From: Rana temporaria
Lineage: Eukaryota > Chordata > Amphibia > Anura > Ranidae
NCBI RefSeq assembly: GCF_905171775.1
Contig: NC_053494.1
Span: forward strand, 122,045,528 to 122,109,527
DNA: 64,000 nt
Direction of reading: 5' to 3'
The notes beneath the pieces were generated by a model. That model was not told where the DNA came from. It saw only the letters and a list, made by a program, of their open reading frames with translations, and made no database searches. Numbering within the stretch: position 1 is the stretch's first letter; every line of letters begins with the position of its first letter. Positions 33,000 through 43,930 of this stretch are shown here, one piece after another. The position numbers and the translations under genes were made by a program.

Positions 33000-33680
33000 G
33001 CAACCACGGGGCAAGAGTTGTGGGGATGAGGCTCTTGTCTCCACCAACTTGGGGACATCCTCCTCATGTTGAGGGCATGTGGCCTGGTACGGTTCAGGAG
33101 GGGGGGCGCTCTCTCGCCCCCCCTCTTTTCCTACGGCTTGTCAGGTTGCGTGCTCAGATAAGGGCCTGCTAATGGAATATGGGGGGACCCCCACGCATTT
33201 TTTTTTCACTGATTTTCAATTATTTTTATCTGTATTGTCGGGACCCGACAATTCATTAATAGCCGCGAGTAGTTTTAAATTACTTTTTTTCCTTTAGAAT
33301 TGTCATTTTGTACAGAGACTGTTATAAACGCGGGAAGCATGCGCTACTTTACAGGCATACTATAGACACCCCCCATGTACAACATTTTAAGGAATATTTC
33401 ACTTGTATTGTTTCACTTGAAGCATTCTTAAAATCACTGCTCCCGAAAAAAACGTTAGTTTTTAAAACTTTTTTTTGCATTAATACATGTCCTCTGGGGC
33501 AGGACCCAGGTCCCCAAACACTTTTTATGACAAAAACTTACATATTAACCTTTAAAATTAGCACTTCATGTCCTTGTTCCATAGACTTTAACAGTGTTTG
33601 CGTGTTCGATCACATTTTTTGCCTGTTCGCATGTTCTGCTCCGAACCAAACCGGGGGGTGTTCGGCTCATCCATAACCAT
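33000..33680 (+). mobile_element. Family H high-copy repeat
   Basis: Noncoding segment with the order gcatgtggcctggtac, tatttttatctgtattg, ttttgcattaatacatgt, aggacccaggtccccaaaca and ccgaaccaaaccgg. It is also found in pieces at 15200 and 48000-49010. Class unknown. Confidence 0.5.
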
Positions 33681-34058
33681 GATTACAATGCTTTATAGGC
33701 ACTTAAGAAAAAAAATTGCAAATGCAAATTTTTTTCCCCCCGAAAAAAAAAACTAGAATTTTTTTTAAGGTGAGCTCATCCTCTAAGTCCAAGAGTAAAG
33801 GGGTGGTGTTGCCTTCCAACAGCAGTTTTCTATGGGTTTTAAAGGCATAAAAATAACTAACCACAATTAAGCACATGCTTCTTTGTTTTTGTTTTTTTCT
33901 ATTTGGTCATTGATCAATTTAAAATACCGTATTTATCGGCGTATAACATGCACAGGCATATAACATGCACCCCAACTTTAAGAGGGAAGTTTCAGGCACA
34001 GTTTAACCTCTATTTTCAGGGTAAAAAAAGGGAGTGTTATACGCCAATAAATACAGAG
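33681..34058. other. No recognisable feature
   Basis: A/T runs, and an imperfect inverted pair (atttatcggcgtataa / ttatacgccaataaat) at 33930-34054 marking a small MITE-like palindrome. Confidence 0.4.
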
Positions 34059-34763
34059 AGCCAGATTCTCAGAAGAGATACGACGGTGTATCTCAGGAAA
34101 CATCGTCGTATCTCTGTTTTTGGCCCCGGGTATCTATGCGTATGATTCCTAGAATCATTTTCGCATAGATACGGCGTAGATCCGACAGGTGTAAGTCACT
34201 TACACCGTCGGATCTTAGATGTAATTCTACGCTGGCCGCTAGGTTCTCATTTGACTATGCAAATGAGCCTGATACGCCGATTCCCAAACAAATTTGCGCC
34301 GCGTCGTCGTCGTTTACGTCGTTTCCGTAAGCGTAAGGTTACCCCTGCTATATGAGGGGTAACCTTACGCCAGTCTGCCGTATGCCATGTTAAGTATGGC
34401 GTCGGGTAAGCGTCGTCTTTTTCCATCGGTTACGTTGTTTTACTAAGTCGTCCGAGAATACGACTTTACGTCAATGACGCTCACGTCGGCGTCATTGACG
34501 TTTTCCGTCGTGAGCTGGAGCATGCGCACTGGGCTATTTTTCCACCCGGCGCATGCGCAGTTCGATCGGCGCGGGGGCGCGCTTAATTTGAATGCAAGCC
34601 GCCCCCTTTGAATTACGCGCCCATACGCCGGGCCATTTACACTACGCCGCCGCAAATTACGGAGCAAGTGCTTGGAGAATACGGCACTTGCTCTATTAAG
34701 TTGCGGTGGCGTGGTGTAAATGGCTTACACTACGCCACCGCCGATTCTATGAGAATCTGGCCC
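34059..34763. mobile_element. Palindromic MITE, family B
   Basis: About 705 bp, ends agccagattctcag and gagaatctggccc, with the ggccgctaggttc core near 34236. No transposase. Confidence 0.75.
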
Positions 34764-36155
34764 AGTAACTGTAGATACAAAGAACAGTTTTTTTGTTAAT
34801 AGTCCACCCCCCCCCCCAAAAAAAAGGATTATTATTATTATTATCTATTATAGAAGCTTATGTTACTTTCACAGCAGACGTTCTGTGGGGAGCAAGGTGG
34901 GGGACACTGAGTATTGTGCATGCTGAACTGGTAGGGTGGCATTTGGACCACTTTACCATTTCACATGGGCAAATCACCATTTTCCAGCAATCGCTTGCTT
35001 GAAGTGAACTGTCTAGATCTGCTACAGGTACTACTGACTCATGGAAATTGATAAGCTCATCCCTAGTAATAATCTTCACACAGCCATTGTTAGGTTTTGA
35101 ACTCCTTCACCATATCTCTGCTTGTCATTCTAGCATGCATCGGATAAACTACTAAATTGTTTGATCATCTTTAGTGAACAATAAATAATTGTTATGCCTC
35201 TTGCATGCAGGCTGCTGTGCTGTGATCTCAGGGGGATAGTTTACCCCCATTTTCTCATTAATGCGTTGTTTGCATAATAAGGTCCAAATGTGCCAATTGA
35301 AGCTGACAGGTGAGTGACTCAGTTCAAACCCTGCCATAATCTAATATCACTTCACAGCACAACAAAAAATCCATAAATCCATCTATAGCATTCCAGTTTG
35401 TGAATTTACCTGAAATTACGGTGCGCTGGTTTTGTAATTAGAAGAAGACTGTGGTGTAGTACCTCTGGGAGCCGAAAAACAGAAACAGTTTAAAGTGCTT
35501 GTTTGGTCAAAATGTCTTTGCATGGCAGATCCATTATGAGCATGCATTAGGTTCAGTCAGAGAATACAGGTTGTTCCAAAGAGATTGATTTAGTCTCCAC
35601 TGGGTAAATTAGTTTCTAGTGTGAGATGTTTTCTCTCTAAACTTTTAACCAACAAGGCATGTTGAGACACGGCTGGTTACATGAACCTGGGTCAGATAAA
35701 CCCAGGAGTTGCTTAGCAATACACTGTGCAGTGAACACGCTTAGAATACTAATCGCTGGTGCTTTACTCTGAGTACATTGCTACCTACACCTGCCGAACA
35801 TGCAACGCTTGACATTTCACCCTAAAGAGAGATCATTCTCATCTTTCTCTGTTAATGAGAAGTCTCTGAGGGAATCTTTCCACACAGCTCTAAATCTGAT
35901 CATCTAATCAAGTTGCCTCTAACTGCATCTTGTCACTAGTTCCTCCTGCTGTGTCATTAGAGTGATGTTCTGTAAATAATTGACATTTCATGGAGAAACA
36001 TGCAAGTATTGAACAGTTTCAACATATTCAAGTTGATGACCAGTCTACCGATTCTTGGGCAGTGGTCAGTGAAGTGCATCTCTATTACTTTCCTTACATG
36101 CTCAGGACATTCATTGCCATTTATTAAAAAAAAAAAAAAATGTTTTGTTTTCTTT
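34764..36155. other. No recognisable feature
   Basis: About 1.4 kb of apparently single-copy AT-rich sequence with no repeat family, palindrome or domain seen. It could be ordinary intron or intergenic DNA. Confidence 0.5.
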
Positions 36156-36860
36156 AACCACTTAAGACCCGGACCATTATGCAGGTAAAGGACCTGGCCC
36201 TTTTTGCGATTCGGCACTGCGTCGCTTTAACTGACAATTGCGCGGTCATGCGACGTGGCTCCCAAACTAAATTGACATCCTTTTCTCCCCACAAATAGAG
36301 CTTTCTTTTGATGGTATTTGATCGCCTCTGTGTGTTTTTTATTTTTTGCACTATAAACAAAAATAGAGCAACAATTTTGAAAAAAATTCAATATTTTTTA
36401 CTTTTTGCTATAATAAATATCCCCCAAAAATATATATTTTTTTTTTTCCACAGTTTAGGCCGATACAAAGTGTTTATTGATTGGTTTGCGCAAAATGTAT
36501 AGCGTCTACAAAATAGGGGACTGTTTTGAAGTATTTTTATTATTTTTTTTTTACTAGTTTAAGCGGCAATCTGCGTTTTTTATCGGGACTGCGACATTAT
36601 GGCAAACACATCGGACACTTTTGACACCATTTTGGGACCATTATCATTTTTACAGCGATCCGTGCTATAAAAATTAACTGATTACTGTAAAAATTACACT
36701 GGCAGTGAAGGGGTTAACCACTAGGTGGCGCTGCAGTGGTTAAGTGTTCCCTAGGAAGTGATTCTTACTCTTAGGGGGCGTGGCTACACGTGACACGTCA
36801 CTGATGATCGTTCCCCATCACGGGGAGCGGTCATCAGTGACAGTGTCACTAGGCAGACAA
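36156..36860 (+). mobile_element. TTAA-flanked element, family C, right end lost
   Basis: Starts tttaaccacttaagaccc and follows the 25084 copy through ggcactgcgtcgcttta and cacaaatagagctttc to a gatcgttccccatcacgggg palindrome. The right end is lost where the Penelope-like element begins. Confidence 0.7.
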
Positions 36861-37146
36861 GGGGAATATTGAATAATACAAATGTCACTGGTGCAAATAA
36901 AATTAATATTAACGATCTGCTGCAGTACTATATACGCCTCCAAAAGCAGGTGAAAAGAATATGCCAAGAGAGTGTTACTGCGCCAAGCCAATCAAAAAAC
37001 TTAAACGTGCTAAAAAAATATATTACATTTAGTTAAAACCGGTGAAAGTGCTAGAAATATGTGCAAAATATGCAAATATACCCCTCATAAATACTAGGTT
37101 ATGTGCAAAATATGCAAATAAACATGCTATGTGCAAAATAGAAAAA

Positions 37147-37221
<75 letters not shown>
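37147..37221. repeat. (TA)n microsatellite
   Basis: About 75 bp of TA within the Penelope-like tail. Confidence 0.95.
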
Positions 37222-37222
<1 letters not shown>

Positions 37223-37884
37223 CCCTTCAAATACTAAATGGTGTGAACATAAAATTGTATATATTAACATGCAATGTGCAAGATCACCTAAAAAATTCCA
37301 ATATGGAACAGCAAAAAAATGTCCAATTCACAATGCGTTCCAATAAAAAAGTGTCCACGTGCTCCTTATGATAAATCAACAAATAAGTGTGCAGCTTATT
37401 CTTCCACCCGATTAAACCTGCCACTGTCACCAACTGCTAGATTGAACACTCACCAGACCCAGGAAAACAGAAGGCCTCAAATTATTGCTTTTCTGATAGC
37501 CACTAGACCTGTACTCCTCCTCCCTTTCCACAAGGTTCCTTAGTATCTCAAAAATAAGTGGATCATCATGGTGTAGTATATTAAAAACGTTTAATAAAAA
37601 ATCATAAAAACAAAGGTACACTCACAAGGATAGTGCCTCAGTCCGACACCGGGTCCCTTTGGCAGTATCGAGCGTGTCAGCCTCTCACCAACGTGTGAGT
37701 TAATTCTTAGTCCGCATGCATTCCACGCCTTAGTTTCCTTGCGTGACAGTACTTTTAAGGGGTTGTAAAATCCTTTGGAGAATGCATATATGTCTATATT
37801 AAAGTATGCAGTAAAACAATATGTAAAGCCGCTCTTTAAATGGGGGTTCTATCAATATCCTGAATGTAAAAAAACGTACATATA

Positions 37885-38008
37885 TAGAAATAAAAATAAA
37901 ATACAAATAAAAAATGAATGAAAATAAATATGAATAAGAATAAAAATAAAAATATAATTAAAAATAAAATGAAAAATAAATATAAAAATAAAATTAAAAA
38001 TAAAATAT
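37885..38008 (+). repeat. AAATAA-type simple repeat
   Basis: Degenerate AAATAA/AATAAA run of about 120 bp lying just past the nuclease coding end on the minus strand. Confidence 0.85.
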
Positions 38009-38024
38009 ATGTAAATTTGACCGC

Positions 38025-38872
38025 CACTAACTTAGTAATTTTCCAGAAAACAATTTATATCCAGTTCCACATGCATTCCATTAGGCTTGAGTGTGTGTAA
38101 TTTAAAAATCCACTGTGTTCCATTACGTGATACTTCTCTTTTTAAATTCAGATTTCTCCAGTTTTGTTCTATTTTATCAATGGCGTAAAATTTTAATGTA
38201 TTGGATCTCTTTTGTGCTTTTGTCTAAAATGTAGTGATACACTGTGGTGTATGAATCCCTTTTTAATATTCCTAATGTGTTCCCTTATCCTTACTGAGCG
38301 TTTTCTAGTGGTTCTAGTGGTTTTTCGCGGTCCAAGGGCCTAGACTATGGAACGCTTTACCAACCAGCATTCGGTTGGAGGAGAACCACTTGACGTTCAG
38401 GAGAAAGATCAGGACTCATCTCTTTTGATACCAAAGGAGACAGGAACAACAAGCGCCCAGAGGCGATTAAGTTCGCATGTGCTGCCCTATATAAGTTTTC
38501 ATTCATTCATTCTGCCCACATATTGCAGCCCGCACTCACATTCTAAAACGTACGTAACGTGCGTGCTGCAACAAGTGATCAGTTTTTCTATTTTGTATTC
38601 CTTCTTGTTAGTATGGGATTGAAATCGGTGCACCTTCCTTGGGCCATCCGTAGTGCGGCATGGTTTGCACCTACCGCATGTAAAAAAACCTTTGTGGTCC
38701 ATGAAGGACACCATTTTTTCGGGGGGTCCGGTAAATTTTTTACAATAGTGTCCCTAATCCTTCTTGCTCTCCTATATATAAATTTGGGCCTAAGGGGCAA
38801 GATCTTACTAAGTTGTGGATCTCCTAAAAAATCTGCACTTGCCGACCTCAATCGAAGGACTCCCGGGTACAT
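38025..38872 (-). pseudogene. Penelope-like GIY-YIG endonuclease remnant
   Basis: Protein-like text in two pieces either side of the LINE insertion. The right piece (38872-38512) contains FIYRRARRIRD, then a GFFTCGRCKPC cysteine motif, then EYKIEKLITC and CGLQYVGR. The left piece (38317-38025) continues with a VRIREHIRN-like segment and ends with a HSGFLNYTHS segment. The nuclease would nick target DNA. Frameshifts and the insertion make it inactive. Confidence 0.7.
38318..38511 (+). mobile_element. CR1/L2-like LINE 3' end with (ATTC)n tail
   Basis: In one plus-strand frame the segment encodes the typical end of CR1/L2-type ORF2, GPRLWNALPTSIR followed by TFRRKIRTHLF and a stop. It then ends in gcgcta-like text and an ATTC repeat tail (38498-38511). 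About 190 bp remain, so it is strongly 5'-truncated. It sits inside the GIY-YIG region of the Penelope-like element. Confidence 0.75.
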
Positions 38873-38899
38873 CGAGTTTCCAGGAACTCAAGAGGCACG

Positions 38900-39013
38900 C
38901 GGTGGGCGCACGCTCACCGGGCGGTAGATTTAAAGGGAAGTACCTGTTTGCCAATCTGCCTGCCCGAGCCATTCTGTCAACGTAAATTGTTGTGCAGAGG
39001 TCGGCAATTGGTT
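38900..39013 (+). mobile_element. Family C right-end fragment
   Basis: Shares gcctgcccgagccattctg and the final ggcaattggttaag with the right end of 25084-26058 (ccgtgccattctgcc, aagtggttaaag). The rest of the element is missing. Confidence 0.55.
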
Positions 39014-39022
39014 AAGCACTGT

Positions 39023-39682
39023 GGGCCAGATTCACGTAGAATTGCGGCCGTGTAACGTAACCCGTTTACGTTACACCGCCGCAAGTTTTCAGTGTAAGTG
39101 CCCGATCCACAAAGCACTTACCTGTAAACTTGCGGCGGTGTATCGTAAACACGTCCGGCGCAAGCCCGTCCAATTCAAATGGGGCGGGTACCATTTAAAT
39201 TAGGCGCGCTCCCGCGCCGGACGTACTGCGCATGCACCGTTCGCAATTTTCCCGACGTGCTTTGCGCGAAATTACGGCGGCGCGACGTGTTTGTGAATCG
39301 CGACGTGCGTAACGTACTTACGCCGGGAAAAAAAAAATTCAAAAGCGACGCGGGAACGACGGGCATACTTTAACATGGTGGAGTAATTTTACACCATGTT
39401 AATAGCAGCCCTAACTTTGCGACAAGAAACTAAGACTTGCGCCGACGTAACGACGGGAAAAACCTTCGTGGATCGCCGTAACTGCTAATTTGCATACCTG
39501 ACGCTGGAATATGACGCAAACTCCACTCAGCGGCGGCCGAGGTACTGCATCCTAAGATCCGACGGTGTAAGTCAATTCCACCTGTCGGATCTTAGGGCTA
39601 TCTATGCGGAACTGATTCTATGAATCAGCCGCATTGATAGAACAAGAGATACGCCTTCGTATCTGTTCTGTGAATCTGGCCC
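39023..39682. mobile_element. Palindromic MITE, family B
   Basis: 660 bp, ends gggccagattcacg and gtgaatctggccc. A possible short duplication ctgtg flanks it. Interior uses cgccggcgcaag-type words. Confidence 0.75.
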
Positions 39683-40734
39683 TGTGTTCTGAGTTGTTTG
39701 CTTTGAATGGTTTTCAGGTTTACCTCCATATATCATGTACTATGAAAGTTTTGTTTTCATTTACATAGGATTCTGTGTTAAAAAGGTCGGTGGCAAAATC
39801 ACAGATCTGACAACTCCTTTTCTATAAAGCTTGAAAGCTTCATTTATGCCTGACATGTCTTGTATGAAGCAAATTGGTATATGTTGAAATTCTGAAGGAT
39901 AATCTCATGTCTGCTGACCATGGTATGTGATAGGCATGAATTTGTCAAGCTTCCAAACAGAAAGGGAAAATATGGTTTGATTTACTGTATTTTTCCATTC
40001 CAAAAACATTACACACTTCTGTGAAGAGGGAAAAGGGGCACTTAAGATCTTAATGGGCAAATAATTCCAGTTCAGGATGTTAGATTTTCAATACTCTGCC
40101 CTCCCGAAAACCTCAGACGTTGTTTTTGGATCGTGTTTGGAAACCAAAATTTTAGTTACGAGCATTCCTATCCTGTAGTGCAATGGGAGAACCGGCATGT
40201 TTGTGCAATATGAGAACGTTTCTTCTCTAAAACCTCTTTTGACTAATGAAATGTAAACCAGCCAAAATGTGCTATTAGAAGAAGAAAATCCTAACTATGA
40301 AAAAAATGACTTTTCATTGTTATTAACTTTCACTGTAGAAATATCCACCAAACTGCAATGAATATGTTTAATCTGGAATTATTGGCTACTGCAGTTACTA
40401 AGAAACCCACACAAAATGTTTTTCTTTGGTAGTATGACATTTTATAGAAATGTACATTTTTTATATTTTTGTGCAAACCAAAATTGGCAAAAATTGTTAC
40501 AAAAATATACATGACGTATACACGATAGATGATGGACAAACACAGCAAAATAAATTCTAGCGCTTCTTTTGTTTATGACAGTACCATATGTGGGCATCCT
40601 CTGCTGAAGCAATTGATAAGGGTCCACAATAAAAACAAAATCTTTTTTTAACACTCTAAACTTCAACTTCACCCCCCCCCCTTTCATTCTCAGGGAGTAT
40701 CTTTACTTGGTACCTCCAGCACAACATATATTAT
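39683..40734. other. No recognisable feature
   Basis: AT-rich sequence, apparently single copy. The minus frames at 40330-40687 have no recognisable domain. Confidence 0.5.
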
Positions 40735-41478
40735 TAGTATGGCCGAGAAAAAACAGAGATTGTGGACTGATTAGAGAAACCACACTCACGAATCCTCTGC
40801 ACACAGACAGCCTGTAGATACAGCTCAGTGCGGCGATCTTCTCATGCGGATGTAGTTCCGTCGATCGCGTCACAGAAAGTAACTGAAAATATTAGCCCAT
40901 CTGGCTACTCTTCAACAGCACCGGTACCTTAAACCCCCAGATCTTTCAGTCCAACAGTCTTGGATGCGTACAGTCTTTGGGCTCCCTAAACGCACACAGC
41001 TTCAAGCCCCTCAATGCACACAGCTTCTGGCTTCTTGGTCACGTACAGCTTGAAGCCCTTCAACGCACACAGCTTTGAGCTTCTTGGACGCACACAGCAT
41101 CTATCTTCACACAGATAGATGCTTTTTTTTTTTTTTTTTTATCTTCACACAGAGACGCTCACAAGCAGCCACTGCTCCAACTCCACCTTCCTCTCTCTTC
41201 TAACTCTCACCAGCCCTTCATTATATGAGCTGTGTGCACCTGGGCACACACCCTGCAGGCTATCTATGAGATATGGACACAGGGTTGGAGATCCTGTTCC
41301 ACCCATATCTCTGAGGAATCTCCAAGCCACAGAGCCCCTTGTAGAAATAAATAAATCTGAGAAAACTGCCAGAGCAGTTTTTTCTGTTTTAAAATTTAAG
41401 CTCTGCACTCAGCCGAAATGCAGACTCTGTGTGTACTTTAATCCCATCTTCATTGGGAAAGAGCCTCGCTCTGCCACA
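40735..41478 (-). mobile_element. LTR-like segment (tentative)
   Basis: The minus strand begins TGTGGCAGAGCGAGG at 41478, similar to the start of the solo LTR at 52630 (TGTGACAGAAAG). Internally there are four imperfect units of cgcacacagctt (40990-41100) and a T run. The far end and a target duplication could not be placed. Confidence 0.35.
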
Positions 41479-41483
41479 ATATA

Positions 41484-41640
41484 TATACTAATCAGCCATA
41501 AGTATATGTCTACCCACCTAATATTGAATAGGTCTCCCCTTTTCCACCAAAACAGCTTCTTTTATTGGAAAAAAAGTCCTAACCTGTCAAGGCAGGGACA
41601 CCACTAGACTTTTAGAGATATGTTGTGGTATCTGGAACCA
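41484..41640 (+). mobile_element. DNA transposon end fragment (taatcagccataa family)
   Basis: Contains actaatcagccataag, the cacctaatattgaataggtc segment and gcagggacaccactagact in the order of a DNA-transposon repeat I have seen in several vertebrates. Followed directly by a Tc1 fragment. Class assignment tentative. Confidence 0.45.
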
Positions 41641-41655
41641 AGCCGTCACTAGCAC

Positions 41656-41976
41656 GGATGACCAAGTTTGGGGGACGGAACTTGACTGGCCTGCACAGAA
41701 TCCTGACCTCAACCCGCTTGAACACCTTTAGGATGAATTAGAGACTGTGAGCCAGGCCTTCTCGTCCACATCAATGCCTGACCTCACAAATGCGCTTCTG
41801 GAAGAATGGTCAAACATTCTCATAGACACACTCCTAAACCTTGTGGACAGCCTTCACAGAAGAGCTGTTATAGCTGCAAAGGGTGGGCCAACGCAATATT
41901 GAACCCTATGAACTAAGACTGGGATGCAAGTTCATATATGTGTAAAGGCAGGTGTCCCAATACTTTTGGTAATATA
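41656..41976 (+). pseudogene. Tc1-type transposase C-terminal fragment
   Basis: Encodes, with frameshifts, the last part of a Tc1 transposase: LDWPAQNPDLNP (with the final catalytic region), then SMPDLTNALLEEWS and AAKGGPTQY, followed by the transposon end ccaatacttttggtaatat. The N-terminal two thirds are missing. Same family as 52876-53868 and 58928-59639. Confidence 0.8.
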
Positions 41977-42187
41977 GGGCCAGATTCACAGAAGTGATAC
42001 GCCGTTGAATCTCTGTGATCCGCCCGTCCTAACTATGCGACTGATTCATAGAATCAGTTACGCATAGATAGCCATAAGATCCGACAGGTGTAATTGACTT
42101 ACACCGTCGGATCTTAGGATGCAATTCTAGGCCGGCCGCTAGGTGACGTTTACATAGCGGTTGGCGTAGAATATGCAAATGACTACC
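41977..42187 (+). mobile_element. Family B MITE, truncated
   Basis: Starts gggccagattcacagaag directly at the Tc1 end and reaches ggccggccgctaggtgacg before being cut near 42187. Confidence 0.7.
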
Positions 42188-42483
42188 CGTACCCGATGAC
42201 GCCATCATCCCTCGCCTGCAATCCACCTGCGCTCCAAGCCTCGTTTTGGAAGATTCCCCATCGCAGCTGGCTTCCTCCATCAGCGGTGACAGTGGATCCA
42301 TACAATCGCTCCAGCAGGCCCTGGATGACAGTGATGGCCGGATGACACCTCTCCTCACCTCAGGATTACTGACTTATATGCCTATTTGTCACTTCGAAAA
42401 TGTGAGTGACCATTACCTAAGTTTTTAACCTTATTAAATTGTTTTAAACTATTACACCCAGAGGCGCCTCTTCCCTTGAGGAC
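42188..42483. other. No recognisable feature
   Basis: GC-richer than the surroundings, with an open 60-codon plus frame (42246-42428) rich in Ser. Nothing supports it as a host exon, though it is among the few unassigned GC-rich stretches. Confidence 0.4.
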
Positions 42484-42739
42484 CATTTTGAGTTGTTGCA
42501 ATGAAATTTCAGCAAAATGGACTAGCTTGCTTCACAATTTTTCCACTTTGATTTTCAGGGTGTCTTTGAATTCAGCCCTCTGTAGGTGGATAATTTTCAT
42601 TTCCATCAAATGATGTGCCATCCTTTCATTCCTAACACATTACCCAGTCCATATCAGTATAGATATCCAGCATGATATTTTTGCCTGTTGAGATCTATTA
42701 TGTTTTCATAGTGTTCCTTTAATTTTTTTGAGCAGTGTA
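42484..42739 (+). mobile_element. Tc1-like element right end
   Basis: Contains gaaatttcagcaaaatggac and ctaacacattacccagtcc and ends ttttttgagcagtgta, an end I associate with a Tc1-like family common in fish and amphibians (tacactgctcaaaaaaatt inverted). About 255 bp; the left end is not present. Confidence 0.65.
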
Positions 42740-43300
42740 TATTAGTGGTATATATGTGTAAAAGCAGATTCCATGTTTCAATTCTGTGTGCACACGCTAC
42801 AAATAGAAGTGTTATCACACAACATACAGTGAACTGTTTAGACACTTTCACATCACGAATACAAATTTGTATGATATTCTACTTTATAAATAGAGCCAGT
42901 CCATTATCACTTGACTGAGACTGTGCAGGGCTTTCAGTAAATGTTTTATCTTCCCAGAGCAGATGTAATCATCTATTGAAGTGGGTGAAATAATCCCATG
43001 TGCATTGTATTAGTTTTTGTTTTTTTCTAGCTGTCATTGTCCCATAAGCAATACAATACCGTGTATTGCATGGTAACAGTGAATATTAAGAATTAACCTA
43101 ATCTACTAATGAAGATTTAGCAAGTACGGGCCGTTTTAGCCTAAAACATTTTTACAGACTGCTTAAGTTTAATTTTTAAACCAAATGCAATTTTTCTTAC
43201 TTAATTTTTTGCATTAGCTGTACTGTTTGTACTGTGTATTACGTGTAAATAAAATGAGAACCAAATGAGAATAAATGTTTTTTTTTTTTGTTTAAGCATA
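42740..43300. other. No recognisable feature
   Basis: AT-rich, nothing identified. Confidence 0.5.
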
Positions 43301-43930
43301 GAAAATAACATCAATAACTGATAAAATTAAATATATAAGTGCACAACCTTATTACCACTTTTCCATAAGTGACACCTATACCAAATCATATCTGTGGTAA
43401 ATCTTATCACAGAAAATATACATATATATATATAAAGATAAATGAATCCAGTCCACACTGAAAAAGTCAAATAATCTGTGACAGGTGATGCATAAACAAA
43501 AGTGCTCCAGCAGGTGCTCTACCCAAATCAATACACGCTTCTTACCAGAAGGGTTGGATCTCAGGTTATAGAGATCAGATCCGCTTTATATCAGCCGAGA
43601 AAGGTATTCCACTCTTCAGTTGTATTTTGGGCACTCCTTCCTTATAAGGTTGGGATTCCACCTGTTGTTAGTAGTATTCCATGTAGCTGAAGGGGCCATG
43701 CAGAACACCCACCGCAGGCATTCTCATATAAGGAGGATAATAGAAGAAAAAGTCTTCATTGTGCAGTTGGTAAAAACCAACATTTATTTAAAAAATCTGC
43801 TGCACTTACATGAAAAAGACGTTTAGGAAGCAAAGCAAATGTTCCACACAGCCGCAAGCTGGTACGTAGTGACGTCACACCCGACGCATTTCCCTATAAG
43901 AGGCATCGACTGGGAACGGCAAGACTGCTG
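43301..43930 (-). mobile_element. Penelope-like terminal segment
   Basis: Minus-strand noncoding segment: a hammerhead-like ribozyme at its upstream side (43920-43842), then a long tail with ttttaaataaatgttggttt and AT-rich text, as in the 36861 copy. It represents an isolated partial-LTR unit. Boundaries are approximate. Confidence 0.55.
43842..43920 (-). ncRNA. Hammerhead-like ribozyme (type I, slightly degenerate)
   Basis: On the minus strand: stem I 5' parts GCCG and AGT; a CGATG core (CUGAUGA expected, so damaged); stem II CCT-cttat-AGG; an exact GAAA; stem III GCGTC-gggtgt-GACGT; the cleavage triplet GTC; then ACT and CGGC, which close stem I. Everything but the first core block fits. 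Hammerhead motifs in Penelope-like partial LTRs are known, where they process element RNA. Confidence 0.6.

Larger units (their letters stand above)
36861..38890 (-). mobile_element. Penelope-like element, 5'-truncated, with GIY-YIG end
   Basis: The minus strand carries the C-terminal end of a Penelope-like polymerase (about 38870-38025), then a long noncoding tail with a degenerate hammerhead-like site near 37725 and a (TA)n tract. The coding part shows the RRARRIRD-type segment before the nuclease, a CGRC-type cysteine pair and the GIY-YIG core LECECGLQYVGR, followed by the VRIREH segment. A CR1/L2-like LINE tail (38318-38511) splits the nuclease. The polymerase domain proper is absent. GIY-YIG containing elements of this kind belong to the Neptune/Penelope group. 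Confidence 0.75.

Noticed and set aside
42246..42428. Possible host exon in a GC-richer stretch
   Set aside because: Only 60 codons, no splice sites of note and no recognisable domain; it lies between a truncated MITE and a Tc1-like end.
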